Source: Hirudo medicinalis (Eukaryota; Annelida; Clitellata; Hirudinida; Hirudinidae). From it: a stretch of DNA of 35,529 nucleotides. The first letter of the stretch is position 1; every line of letters begins with the position of its first letter. A program made the translations under genes and the position numbers. The notes under the pieces are model-generated. The model ran no database searches, was not told the DNA's origin, and was given only the letters and a program-made list of their open reading frames with translations. The stretch is taken from contig MPNW01000493.1 in the NCBI GenBank assembly GCA_011800805.1, positions 43,099 to 78,627 of the forward strand, read 5' to 3'. Of the stretch, positions 1 to 10,926 are shown in pieces.

Positions 1-88
1 ATTCGACAATTGCTTTATAAATCAATAATGCGCCTAAGCAAAACAAAGCCGAGAACATGATGTTAAGTTGTAAGTTAGAATAATATAA

Positions 89-178
89 TAATAATAATAA
101 TAACAACAACACTAACAATAACACTAGCAATAATAATAATGATAATAATAATAATAACGATAATAATAATAATATAAT
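89..178. repeat. AAT/AAC microsatellite
   Basis: Interrupted ATA/ATT/AAC trinucleotide tract in the PLC intron that follows the last exon in the window. Bases 1-88 show nothing else recognisable. Confidence 0.85.
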
Positions 179-188
179 TATCCTTCAC

Positions 189-1562
189 TTGACAAATTCT
201 ATGGCGGCCTGCTTCAAACAGCCGATGGCAGCGGACTCGTTGAAGGAGGACATCTGATAATGCAGGTCCTTCTCTGAGGCAATAACGATAACAAGGTGAA
301 ATGATTCGAACGTTCACTCGAGAGATCCCAACAATATTAATAATTAATTTATAATCAACAAAAATCCGTCGAGAAATTCTCGTAAAAATCGAGTCCGAGC
401 AAAAACGTCAAACTCGGACACCTTCTGCCACGTCGAAACCCTGGAACTTGATCGGCTGCACGTAGTTTATGAAGGAGGAGAGGAGGGGGTGGACGTTGGT
501 CGTGGCCCCGGTGTATTGGTAGTTCGTCATCAGGGCGCTCTCTTCTTCGGGAGTCAGATTCGACGAGAGCTTCTCTGGCGGCTGGAGCGAACGAGAGATT
601 GCTTTCGACATTTAGAATAATCGAAATGCTTTTACTCGTTTACATTAATTATCTGTTTTTAGGTGATTTTTAAATAAATAATTCAAATGAAAGAAAATAT
701 CCTACCTTTCCATTCATATTTCCAGCTACAAAATACGAGGTTCATTACGACGAGCATAATGATTAATATTTAATTAATATTTACATTATTTAATATTACA
801 TTATATCATATATTTGATATTAAATTATATTATTTTTATATTAATATTAATATTAATTAACATAATACATATTGTACCAAAGAATTACAAACCTGTCATG
901 TCATTGGCATCTTCAGCCTCGTTGTCTTCTAAAAGTGCCTTATCCTGTCCTTGGTAGAATAACTCCAATTGTGCTGCAAACAATAGCAATGATGGTGATG
1001 ATGATGATGATGATGATGATGATGACGACGACGACGATGATGATGATGATAGTAATAATAATAACAAATATTTAACTTTAATGTCAACAAGGATACAATT
1101 GGTTGTAAATGTCAGCATTAAGAAATTAACGAGTGTAATGATAATTATTAGAAAATAATCAGAATAATTTAATACGTATAATCCATACAATATATATAAT
1201 CCATACAATATATATAATCCATACAATATATATAATCCATACAAGGGCAGCAACACATGATTATAAAAGTGCTCAACTCTTTTCAATTTCAGGCTTCAAT
1301 CTCTTGTTCTTGATGAGAATCTTCCTCTTGAGGTGGTTTGGAGAGGGTAGCGGGTTGCCGGGCTCCAACTTTCAATGAGTGTAAATTGAAAATACAATCG
1401 ACAACAATCATAAGTTTAAAAACATCATTACTGGGAATCCTTCGATGGGCTTCTTCAATAGCAAGTCATCAAAGATTTCCTCACAATATTTTGCCAGCTT
1501 GAACTGCTGCGGCTTACTAAAAACAAATAACAACTTACAGAGTGAACGATGATGATGATGAA

Positions 1563-1593
<31 letters not shown>

Positions 1594-4500
1594 TTGCAAT
1601 AATTAATGATTATGAAAATAATAGTAAAAATAATAATAATAACAATAATATTAACATTAATAAGTGTATTTATAAATTGCCATAAGCAAAAGCACAGCAA
1701 GGCTTCCCCTCTGAGCTAACTTGCCCAGTTAGAAACACAACCTTAGAAATTCAACTGAATGCAATGAATTCAACCAACGAGGCAACTCCAAAAACTGGAT
1801 TTGAACCCACGAGCTTCCCATCAATGCCACTATAAAAGCAACAACGATGAAGCGAAACCTGCAATGATTCTCGAAGGAGAGTATGACAGGGTAGTCGCTG
1901 GTCACGAAGGCTGTTTCCTTGATGGCTTTTATGACATCCTGGAGATAGGAATAAATAGCAGTGATAATTCAATTTAAGTTTCATTAATAACTCGATGAGC
2001 AGTCTTGATTGGCAGAAATTAAATCACGCAGGTGGGGAGTTCATTCGAAGGCGATCCATTTAATAATTAAAACGGCCACAAAAAATGTCATTCGATAATT
2101 CTGCTGCCACTCAATAATTACAAAGATCTCTATAATCGTCGCTAATGGAAACGATTCAAAGTTGAAACGCCTTCTCGTCATCGATCGTCATCAAGTCCAC
2201 GTCGTCGTCGCCGACGTCACGAAATCGATGACGTCGGAGGCCGAAACCGCCGTTACCGGCGATGCTCGTCACCGAGGCCCCATTAAACGACACCTGCAAG
2301 GCACTTAACGTCGACCCGATTAGAATTAATCACGCACGTGCCTCTCCAAAATGTGGCTCGTCGGTTCCGGAATCGAATGCCGAACAATGGAATCGATGCG
2401 ACTAATGGTGGCAAGCGAGGAGAGTCCATCTCTGTTTCGCTGTTTTGTTCGGTTTTATTTTGTTGGCAGCGAGAACGAGGACCGTACTTATTCGTTCGTA
2501 CCGCCCGAGACGAGTTTGCGTCGTAAATCAAAAGGTCGTGCGTTAATTTGCATTGATCGTCGTTCCTAGTCAATTCGGATTTCCACGCAAATGCGGCGTC
2601 GCGAGATTTTCATCCGAGCGAAAGAAGTCTTGCTTGGAAAAAAAAAACCGCGACCGTCCGTCGTCCGTTCGCACCTCCGACAAATTCTTCTGAATAAGTT
2701 ATGAAGCACTCCAGTATGTCCGGCACGAGGTGCAGGTGATTAAACACAGTCGCAGCAGTTATGATGTTGCACATGTAATATTCAAGCGATGACTGAATCC
2801 TCAACAGAGGCTTCTCGTATGCCTCTCCTGCTGTCTGGAATGCATTATCCCCCCTCATAAGAGCTCAACCATCCCTGGAGCTCTTTAAATGTCACCTGAA
2901 GGCCCACCTCTTCAGGACACCAACATGAAGCTAATGGAGACACAAGGCACCTCTGACGCTATGCAAATGGCGCATTATAAATTAACTACTATTATTAATA
3001 TTATTATCATCATCATCAACACCACCATCATCATCAATAACATCATCATATGTTGACTGAAACATCATCATCATCATCATCATCATCACCACCACCATCA
3101 TCATCATTCCAATGGCCCATTAAAATGTAGTTATTAAAATGTCAATATAAAGTGTCAAGTGACAAACTATTAACAATCGGTGAAATTTAACAACTACAGC
3201 AATAATCAACAACGCTTACCACGAACAAAACGTCCGTGCACATGGCTTTTCCATGGGTTATGATTGGCTCCTGGTCGTCGCCCTTTCCGTCCCAACAATC
3301 CAATTCAAGACACCTGAGTAGCACATCGAAGTATTATCAATTATCTGATGATTTTTTATCATTCTGATTATCTGTCTGCATTCTTACTGCTTAAACTAAC
3401 TTCAACCACCACTGGTCTCATCATCACCATCATCATCATCATCATTACCAGCACCATCATCAACATCATCACCATCATCATCAACATCACCACCTTCAAC
3501 ATCATCAGCGAGAGTACGGTATTTATTATCCTAATCTTTCATCACCTGCATCCGGCAAGTAGCACTTGTCTGTAGATCTCCACCGAAGACTTGCCTCCAA
3601 ACTGCCTGCCGACGAGGTAGGTGTTGTGGGAGGAGTTTATGTAATAATGGCACAGCGGTTGGTCCATGTCGTGGTAGATATCCAGGTTGTCCAGGTACAC
3701 GGGCGGATTGTCGTCCGACATGAGGTACCTGCAAAGGCCCCCCAAGGATAGCTGTTCTGAAGCAGGGTGATCGGTCGAATTAGCATAATCTATTCGCGTT
3801 CGAGTCACACTCTTTGTCAAGGCAGACCTGCGTTCCTGAATTCTTCGATGATCTCGTGGGTTTCGATCAGCTGCTTGGCTCTCTTCCTATCCACGAGAGG
3901 ATACAGGATCTCGTTCAGTCTGTCGTCCCTCTGCCTCTGCATCATCACGACGTTGTCGTTACGATGTTAAAAAACGAGAAATGCACGCCCCACAATCTCC
4001 AGGGAAAGCCGTAATAAGAACCGACCGATGCTTGCTTAAAAAGTCAGTGCTCACTCAATGAATTACTCAATTAGGCTGAGTTCGTACCTCATTCAAAAAG
4101 GCGACAAATTGTTGCCAGGTCCAGAATGGCTTTCCTTTGCTTCTGAAGCATTGAAACAAACACAACGTCGATAAGTAATAACAAAAATAATTAACCTTCC
4201 GATCGTTCGTGGCGAGAAACGGACAAGACAAACTCACATCTCGTTGAAAAGGCTTTCGATGTCAGACCTCGGACAAATCCTGTGGTAGAGTTCGTGGAAC
4301 TTGTCGAACGTGAAGTTCTCCTGTTCGATCTCTTCGTTCTGAACGAGAAACATTCGTTCGACGGTGAAACAACATCGACGGTCGATGTCGATTCCAACGA
4401 CGAAAGTACCGAACAAAAACGTAAAACAACGACGACGATGGCGACGACGAACGGCAATTTTCGCTCGATAAAATCGGCTCACCTTTCCGCTCGGAAAACC

Positions 4501-6772
4501 GAGATCTTTCAGAGACTGCATGACCGTCTTCTCGTTCTTCCCCGAAGCGAAAGTCTTCATGAGACTGCAACGGTCACGTCCTCTCGCTTAGCAATGCACG
4601 CCATAGAAATGGTGCAACGTCCAATAAAAACTCAATCCAAAGATAACTAATGTCTTCCATAATAAATGAACGCAGAAGTCACTTAGTGTAATGAGATAAA
4701 ATAATATAAACTTATTAACACAGGCATCACTATTGGATGAAACCAATCAAGCACTGAGTAAGCAGGTTAATAATAAATAGTTGATTCAGATGACACCAAG
4801 TGCAAAGCATAAGTCTTGCCTTTTCACTGGAATCTTGCCAGAAGGACTCGTTTGAAAAGAAATTCTCATCCAACTGTGGTCAGAGAAATTCGTTGTTCAA
4901 ACACATTTGAAAACATCACGGCATCATTAGAAATACATGCTTGTTTTTTTTTACATAACTAATATTTAACTAATATTCCAGATAAATAAAATGGTGTCAT
5001 AAGGAACAAATGATGGAAAACTCTTCTGTAAATGATTTGTGGATTTAATCGAGGTGCACGACAAAATTATCCACACTGCTGAACATATTCATTCGAAGTT
5101 TATTTCGACGGCTCCATGGAAAATCAATGCCAAAGATTTAAGTAGTCTGCTGAAAAAAATAAAAGCTGTTGAGATACTGACTGCTTCTTGAGACACGTCA
5201 TCGGGCAGATGTGATTGGCTTTGAAGTTGTGCGTCACGGCTCTCAGTCCGTTTATCCAATTCTGTTCGGCGATATTCGATCAGTTTAAATTCGTTTCCAC
5301 GTCTCATTAAAAGAGACCATTTAATAACTTGAGTTATTTTACTTTACTTTCTTTTGTGGCTTTAATGCTTGTGTTTAAGGTATTTTATTGAATCAAATTT
5401 CTCTAAATTTTCAAAAAACAAGACAAAAAAGTAATAAGAAGAATAACAGTCTCTGCTAACGTTGGCCTCCGCTTCGCTCGGTGCCAGGAAGCTCGTGTAA
5501 GTGATGTTTATGAAGTCGACGCCAGAACAAACAGTGAAGATTCTTCTGTCGAGTGGCAGCTGACATTTCGATTCTATGTCCGTCAAGAGTCGCACGTCCT
5601 GATGATCGTTGCGTTCAATAAGAGATTTTAATGACATTAAATTAAGTAATACTTATTTCATTTATTCTTTAGGCCAGTCTTTTATTGTTATCTGGCAACT
5701 AATAAATAATATAAATGCTAATGGTGGACACTCCACTGTAAGTTTGCAAAAGAATCTGTCAATGCACTAGAAGTTACTGTTCCATTAACAAAGCAATGAT
5801 TATAACTTTTCCAAAGGGGGTGCTCTGAACAAGGCCATTACAAAACTATTATTATTCAAAAATGAAGCTTGGCACATTACAATGAAATGATAGGAATTTT
5901 AAAAATTTCACTAGAAAACAAGAACACTAAAAATTTTGAGAAATTACTAATATATGTATTTATCTCCATTGTGAAAAAGCCATCCTTTAATTTTACCTTT
6001 GGAGGTGATCCTGGGTTAATTTCGCTGATTGCGGAACATTCAATGATCTGACCATCCTAAATGGCATTAAGTGCATCAGAAATGGATGTACAGTTGTTAA
6101 TTATGTTGGAATAATAATCTCGCAATATTCTAAGCAGCACGGATTCTATGAATTCGGAAAAGCCGAAGAAAATGCGAAACGATCGATAGAAAAGCAAAAA
6201 AGCCCGTTGATTGAATTTAGTCGCGTACCTTGCCTTCACAGGTCCAATAGACAAAGAAGCCATATTCATCCACTTTAACCAAGCAGTTATATTCGCATAC
6301 ACCTGTTTCCTGAAAAGCGAAAATGTTTCAATTAATCTAACGCTCGCCTGTTAAGGCTAAATGCATTCCTTTGATGTCCATTAGAGCTACCTGTCACTAA
6401 AATCGAACAGCTTTTAACAATGCAAACTTCCAGCAACATCTTCGGCTTGAAATAAACGTCTACGACCTAGACTCTAGGTCTAAATCCCACGATCCGCATT
6501 CTTCAAAACTTTGACAAAACACCAGAAATTTCCAAAACTACATCTCACTTGGCAACCCGAAAGTCATTCATATAATGAAATTAAATAACCGCCCGATTTA
6601 AGAGCAGACGACAAACTTTAAAAAATAAGTCTCATTATTCTTAGGTCTTGATAATTTAAAACAAATTTTAATTAGACAAAATTCTTACTTCGACCCATCT
6701 GTGCATGAGTGTCCCATTTTTCAATATTTCTGGTACGTTCACCTGCCACTGGAAGTCAAAGGCTTTGGACAT
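189..6772 (-). CDS. PLCB4: Phosphoinositide phospholipase C beta4 / norpA-type, 5' part of gene (18 exons, continues off left edge)
   Basis: Gq-activated enzyme that hydrolyses PIP2 to IP3 and diacylglycerol at the plasma membrane. Exons, 5' to 3' on the minus strand: 6772-6689, 6309-6229, 6056-5997, 5598-5461, 5261-5182, 4873-4820, 4564-4483, 4338-4238, 4142-4088, 3936-3828, 3756-3546, 3313-3220, 1938-1859, 1516-1432, 1368-1278, 973-893, 574-422, 273-189. All phases fit, giving about 574 residues. The start [10 protein letters not shown] matches the beta4/norpA N-terminus. A PH domain comes first ([10 protein letters not shown], about 42-51), then EF hands, then the X barrel half from about 285. 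The X half holds catalytic histidines near 325 (NSSHNTY) and 372 ([10 protein letters not shown]) and calcium ligands N326, E355, D357 and E406. A short acidic X-Y linker follows, then the first Y residues ([12 protein letters not shown]). Subtype is judged from remembered family sequence: [10 protein letters not shown] and GRQFGGKSS are beta4-like rather than beta1-3. The rest of Y, the C2 domain and the C-terminal coiled coil lie outside the window. Confidence 0.93.
893..973 (-). other. PLCB4: Exon encoding the acidic X-Y linker of the PLC
   Basis: An 81-base exon with phase-matched splice sites encodes a segment rich in Glu and Asp ([13 protein letters not shown]). In PLC-beta enzymes this linker blocks the active site until it is displaced at the membrane. 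It lies between the [17 protein letters not shown] end of X and the start of Y. It looks shorter than the vertebrate beta4 linker as I remember it. Confidence 0.7.
990..1075. repeat. GAT/GAC microsatellite
   Basis: GATGATGAT then GACGACGAC then GATGAT, passing into AATAATAAC. It lies in a PLC intron 17 bases from an exon edge, close to the polypyrimidine region of the exon 893-973 acceptor. Confidence 0.9.
1176..1254. repeat. 18-bp minisatellite, four copies
   Basis: The unit CCATACAATATATATAAT starts at 1183, 1201, 1219 and 1237, an exact 18-base period. It is intronic in the PLC gene. Confidence 0.9.
1551..1642. repeat. GAT then AAT microsatellite
   Basis: A short GATGATGATG run followed by (AAT)n with ATT/AAC interruptions, intronic in the PLC gene. 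Confidence 0.85.
1735..1845 (-). repeat. tRNA-like (SINE-type) remnant in a PLC intron
   Basis: On the minus strand, AGTGGCATTGATGG resembles an RNA polymerase III A box. It is followed by GGGTTCAAATCC, an exact B-box match. No cloverleaf forms, so this is read as an old tRNA-derived SINE head and not a tRNA gene. It abuts the exon 1859-1938. Confidence 0.4.
2803..2995 (+). mobile_element. 5'-truncated non-LTR retrotransposon (LINE) fragment, C-terminus of reverse transcriptase ORF and 3' tail
   Basis: In frame on the plus strand, about 2812-2932 reads [16 protein letters not shown] then [20 protein letters not shown] and TPT plus stop. This is the conserved end of CR1/jockey-like reverse transcriptase ORFs (pattern W-N-x-L-P, then L-x-x-F-K-x-x-L-K-x-x-L-F). 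A stop lies just upstream, so the copy is dead. About 60 bases of 3' sequence ending ATGGCGCATTATAAATTAAC lead into an ATT/ATC microsatellite, as LINE tails often do. It lies in the PLC intron 1939-3219. Confidence 0.75.
3000..3112. repeat. ATT/ATC microsatellite at the LINE tail
   Basis: ATTATT runs into ATC/ACC repeats directly after the LINE 3' end. Confidence 0.85.
3220..3756 (-). other. PLCB4: PLC X-domain catalytic core exons (3756-3546 and 3313-3220)
   Basis: These two exons carry both catalytic histidines and most calcium ligands of the PLC barrel. The first encodes [14 protein letters not shown] through NSSHNTYL to LLAGCR. The second encodes [17 protein letters not shown] and THGKAMCTD. 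The junction is AG|GTGATG to TCAG|G and rebuilds one Arg codon, so reading is continuous. No active-site residue I know of is missing, so this looks like a functional enzyme gene and not a pseudogene. Confidence 0.9.
3418..3510. repeat. ATC/ACC microsatellite
   Basis: CATCATCACCATCATC pattern with AAC interruptions, in the intron between the two X-domain exons. Confidence 0.85.
4565..4819 (-). other. Candidate GC-AG intron in the PLC gene
   Basis: The exon ending GGC AAG ATT CCA GTG AAA AG is followed on the minus strand by GCAAGA, a GC donor in otherwise good consensus. The acceptor is GTTGCAG before TCTCATGAAG. Joining AG with T gives a Ser codon and keeps the frame into [11 protein letters not shown], matching the family order IPV-S-x-x-x-TFASGK. 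The nearby GT (in CCAGTGAAA) would break the frame. Confidence 0.75.
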
Positions 6773-8655
6773 TTTCCGTAAAATTAAAATGTATTAAGCA
6801 TAAACAATTAAATTATATTTCATGCCAATTTGCTCAAAAATTTGAAGGCAGCAGCCTTTGGGAGAAACTCTAATGGTTTTGATCCAGCTTTGACCCTTAT
6901 ATGCTGGTGCCAAGCTACGTGCAAGTGTCAAAGCGATACAGTGAGGCACATATAGAGGTTCGCGTCAAATAATTTGTTACATTTTTAAAGCATTACATTT
7001 ATTTAATTGTAATTACTTTATGAGTATTTCGCATACTTGCAAGAGTTATTATTTTATGTAGGATACCACAAATTTTTCAATTTTACGTGGGAGCGAGTTA
7101 AGCATTATCAAACCAGAAGTAGCACTCACATCTAGTTTGTTCATGAAGACTATTATTGTCAAGTTAATGGCAAAATACTTTCAGTCGTCAAATTTAAGCG
7201 TCAAATTATAGTTAGAGACTGAGTCAAGACCTCACAGTTAAAACAGTCGGACCAAATGGCATAGAAAGGGGGGCACCAAATTATCAGTTTCGCCTCGGAC
7301 GCCTAACCCCTAGTCTTGCAAAATGGTGGACCTCATCTCTCAAAAAGGGGGTAGATTTAAGATATTATGTAGATAATTGCAAACAAGTCAACAGTCTTGA
7401 GGAAAGATGCAGGATACAGAGAAAGCAGAAGGTCTGACCATAGAATAGAGCCATATCCATGTCCAATGAGGGATACATCCTGATCATGGAAAGGGAGATT
7501 TGAAGGAGGAGGCCTTCAAGCAGAATGCTAACAGACTCATCACGATGAATCGTGTGAATCTAGATATACATTAATTGACGTCGACAGAGTTATTTTTTTT
7601 ATGATAAAAAATTTAAATTTTAACAGATGGATTTATAATATTATATTAATGTTAGTCTTTCAGTCGTCACTGCTTGAACAGACGTGCAAATCCTGTAACC
7701 TCAATGTTGCTTCACAAGCATGGCCGCTTCGAGGCGGTCAAGGGCCTGGTAATTTTTAGGGGTCCGCCTAAAATTTGTTTTAAAATGTTGAAATTTTACA
7801 ATCATGATCTTTTTTCTATTTTCCATTAACAAATTGACATAATATATGGGCCCGTGGTCTCTACCTACGAAGCACTGCCTAGGAGCCCGAAATTTCTGCA
7901 ACCCTATTCACAAATCATGTTAACGAAACATGTTCAACTACACCGATAATGCGATCACGGGCATAACATATTAACACCTCTTTATCGACAAAAAACCTTC
8001 AGCCAATCCGAGTGGCTGCCAAACGACAGAAAGAGCTGCTGACATTTACTGAACACAAGGAACATTTTGACATTTTATGAGCTGAATGGTTTGATGAAGA
8101 TGATATTGATTTTGTCTGGCTTATCAGTTCAATAAAATGATGGAAATGATGAATCCGATACTATGACTTGTTATAATAGAGGAACATTTGACTTTCCCAT
8201 GGGAAGATAATAGAAGGTGACATTAAAAAATTGACAATAATATTCAGTTTAACAATTATTTTATTTATTTTCATAATAAAAGAGTTGCAAATTCAAAGTG
8301 TTACAAGGCACAAATTAAAAATTGCATGAAAGATTTTTATGGGGTCTTTAAAAGTTTGACAATTGTTGACAAGGGGGAAGGAGGGAGCAAAAAATTACCT
8401 TAAATTTGTTGTCATAATTAATGGACAAACCCAAACATATTTTAATGACTGTTGTTTTCAGTTTTCTTTATGTCATAGGAAATATGGTTAATTTTGTCGA
8501 CGATGAACGATGACGATGTTAAAACTTGTTCAATGAAAGTCTGGGTTACTTTTAAAACTATTAGTTCGTTGTTTTGTGAAGCGATATTATCGTATAAATA
8601 TTAACTTTACGCTATTATGTCCATGTACCGAATGAAATCTGCTTTTTCGTTCCAG
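6773..8655. other. Divergent intergenic interval between the PLC gene and the unnamed propeller gene
   Basis: About 1.9 kb separates the PLC start codon (6772, minus) from the first supported exon of the plus-strand gene. It should hold both promoters, but I see no clear core-promoter motif. It contains a dispersed repeat copy at 7730-7902. A GC-rich patch at about 7262-7315 (GGGGGGCACCAAATT, then TCGCCTCGGACGCC) looks like transposon terminal sequence, but I could not pair it. A short ORF, MNDDDVKTCSMK, near 8503-8538 might be the 5' coding exon of the next gene. Confidence 0.5.
7730..7902 (-). repeat. Dispersed repeat, copy 1 (minus orientation)
   Basis: Read on the minus strand it runs CAGAAATTTCGGGCTCCTAG, then GGGCCC, then TTATGTCAATTTGTTAATGG, then ACATTTTAAAAC, then a GGCCC-rich end. 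The same order of blocks recurs at about 31312-31530 and 33640-33795 on the plus strand. The 66-codon ORF over it has no recognisable product and is probably not a gene. Confidence 0.7.
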
Positions 8656-10677
8656 CTAAAACAATCATTTAATTGTTTCACAATCAACAAACTATTCAAG
8701 TATGTATTGAGGCCATTTCCACTATATTGCTTTTCTGTGCAGAAAATGTAAATTGTGAGCATTTTAGGCTTTATTTTACTTTACCTATTTAGTACGGTGT
8801 CGTTATTTGTACTAGTTAATATTACTGTTAGTGTTATTTAGTTAACTTTCGTTACTACTTTAATAGAGATGCCAAGCCAAGGATTATTGTTGGCCATGAA
8901 GATGGAATGGTCAGAACATATGATCTTCCAAATAATGACAAATTGCAGCAAAATCCTGACGTAAGCAAATTAAGTTTGTATTGGAAGCAAAGATTAGTTT
9001 TATGCTCTAACATTTTTACTTTTTTACTTACCTGGCTATAACTCATGTTTGAGATTTTTTATTTTCTATTAGTCCTTTCAATTATTAATGAGCAATAAAT
9101 TAACTTTTCATAAATCTTAAACCTGTATATCCTCCCTTATATTTTGTTAAACTTTGCAAATAAACATTTTTCTCTGATTTAACTTCTCACAATAGATTAA
9201 AGCTTGTTATGAAACCAAGGGAGGTCCAATACAAGCCTTGTTAGTAGAGGATTTGACCAATTTGTTTGTCAATGACCTTGTCGTTGCCAACTCAGGAGGT
9301 CAAGTGATTTTCTTCTGCAAAGAACAGATCATGGCCAGAAACGACATTTTCAGCCATTCCATCACCGACATGATACTCGTGAAAGATGCCGGTAAGAACC
9401 TTCAATTCTTGGAGAAGTTTAAGGAATAAATTTTAATTTCATTCGAGATGTCATGTGAATTGTTCGAGTTTTTAACAAATTAAGCTCTTATTATGGACAT
9501 TTTATGCTCTAATTTGATTTAATACATTTATATTATATAAGACTATTTTTTTTTGTAAATTGAAAATAAAGCATAATCTTGACTTCGGTTTGTAACATAT
9601 GTTGTAAAGATTAAATCATTATTTTAAAATGAAGTCATTTGCAAATTGCAGCTGGTGTGTATGGTATTCTGGCCTGTGATTTGGAAGGTAGCGTCTGCTT
9701 CTTTGACCCCCATGATGAGATTTGGCGAATGAGGCACGGAGATGGAAAGTTTGCCAAAGTAAATAGCATCCCGTATTTCATCATAATTGTTGCTGTTATT
9801 TTTTAATTAATCATTAAATAAAATAAGATTTGATTAAGGATTTTGAAATTTGTTTGAAATTATCGAACTGTCGTTTCGTCATAAATTGTACTCGACAGGA
9901 GGTCTTCCAGAACCGTAAAATGACGTGCATTTATCACGTCGTCCTCAACACCACTCACGGTTCGAAGGCAGGATACATCCTCGTGGCAGACGACTCGAAA
10001 CGACTTTCCGTCTACTTTGACAACAACCTCATCCTCGTGCTCACGACTCCCTCGATCGTCACCGCTGTGAGTGATTGCATTGATGGTGATGATATCGACT
10101 CAATCCACTCAAAAATTAGCTGCCATCACATTCACCGACATTCCAAATAACGTTTCCTGCTCTCCAGATGTGCGCCGGCAGGTTCGTGGACGAGGAGCAT
10201 TTCGAAGGGGTCGACTCGAAGGTCGATCGGGACTCGTCCCCTTACAGCACCCAGGTCATCCTCGGGTCGGACGACGGCTCCCTCTGCGTCCTCGCCAACT
10301 TCCAGGTTTATCCGGACGAGATGATCAACATCCAGTTTCCCGTCAGGCACCTCTGCCGCTATCCAGGTGAAAAGATTCAGTCCAACGGAGGATTGGACCT
10401 CGTCGTGGCAGCTGGAAACGTGGATTGTTACTGCGTCATCAAAGGTGGAAAGGTGAGCATCTTCTCAACTTGTCGTGCATGTAGACCTGCAAGTTTCGTG
10501 CCCTGAGCTTTTGCACATGGCTAATTTTTTTTATTTCAACAGGAAGTGGTTAGACAGAAGACGCCATCTTGGGTCACCTCCATGTTTGTCAAAGATGTTG
10601 ATGATGATGGCTTTGAAGAGGTTGTCTTCAGTTGCAGGGATCTCAGCATCCATGCTCACAAGATGATCAGTTATTGA
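8656..10677 (+). CDS. Unnamed beta-propeller / FG-GAP-like protein
   Basis: Exons: 8656-8699 (tentative), 8867-8960, 9196-9391, 9652-9758, 9899-10066, 10168-10452, 10543-10677. All junctions are GT-AG with matching phase, giving about 342 residues with a stop at 10675-10677. The true start codon is unresolved. The protein has recurring short strands typical of propeller blades: PRIIVGHEDGMVRTYDL, VYGILACDLEGSVCFFD, QVILGSDDGSLCVLANFQVY, LDLVVAAGNVDCYCVIKGGK. The last exon has a DVDDDGFEEVVFS element, a DxDxDG-x-x-E-x-V signature as in FG-GAP/VCBS blades. I see no signal peptide, membrane segment or catalytic motif. BBS1/2/7, ITFG2 and kaptin have similar architecture, but I could not align any of them end to end, so I give no name. 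It diverges from the PLC gene and converges on RPGRIP1L. Confidence 0.8.
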
Positions 10678-10681
10678 AGAC

Positions 10682-10682
10682 T

Positions 10683-10713
<31 letters not shown>

Positions 10714-10770
10714 CGATGACGACGACGACGACGACGACGATGACGACGACGATGATGATGATTCGCTGTG
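10682..10770. repeat. GAT/GAC microsatellite in the 3' UTR of the propeller gene
   Basis: (GAT)n to (GAC)n to (GAT)n starting five bases after the TGA stop at 10675-10677. It lies upstream of AATAAA at 10921, so it is probably transcribed as 3' UTR. Confidence 0.85.
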
Positions 10771-10899
10771 TGGTGTTGGTGATGATTTGCTAAGTGATGA
10801 TGTTGATGATGGTGGTGACCATGTAAATAATGACATGGCCAACATGTACATTCTGAGACTGTTGCCTTTAAAACCATTTGTAAATCTGTTGTTTTTGTT

Positions 10900-10905
10900 T
10901 TTATT
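10900..10905 (-). terminator. Candidate poly(A) signal of RPGRIP1L
   Basis: TTTATT on the plus strand (AATAAA on the minus strand), about 400 bases beyond the RPGRIP1L stop at 11302. If used, the 3' UTR would overlap that of the convergent neighbour. Confidence 0.35.
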
Positions 10906-10920
10906 TCACCAAGTTCCTTG

Positions 10921-10926
10921 AATAAA
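10921..10926 (+). terminator. Candidate poly(A) signal of the propeller gene
   Basis: AATAAA on the plus strand 244 bases after the stop codon, the first such hexamer downstream of the gene. Confidence 0.5.

Noticed and set aside
2283..2573. ORFs on both strands in the GC-richer intronic patch
   Set aside because: No splice context or motif. The region lies in a PLC intron whose flanking exons join in phase without it.
2610..2858. An 82-residue minus-strand ORF ending near 2610
   Set aside because: It is partly antisense to the LINE reverse transcriptase end, and the flanking PLC exons are contiguous without it.
7701..7901. 66-residue minus-strand ORF
   Set aside because: It is one copy of a three-copy dispersed repeat, and the other copies do not keep the frame.
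9830..10150. A single-exon reading of 106 residues across the propeller gene exon
   Set aside because: The first and last parts are intron. Splice sites at 9898 and 10067 give the phase-consistent exon 9899-10066.
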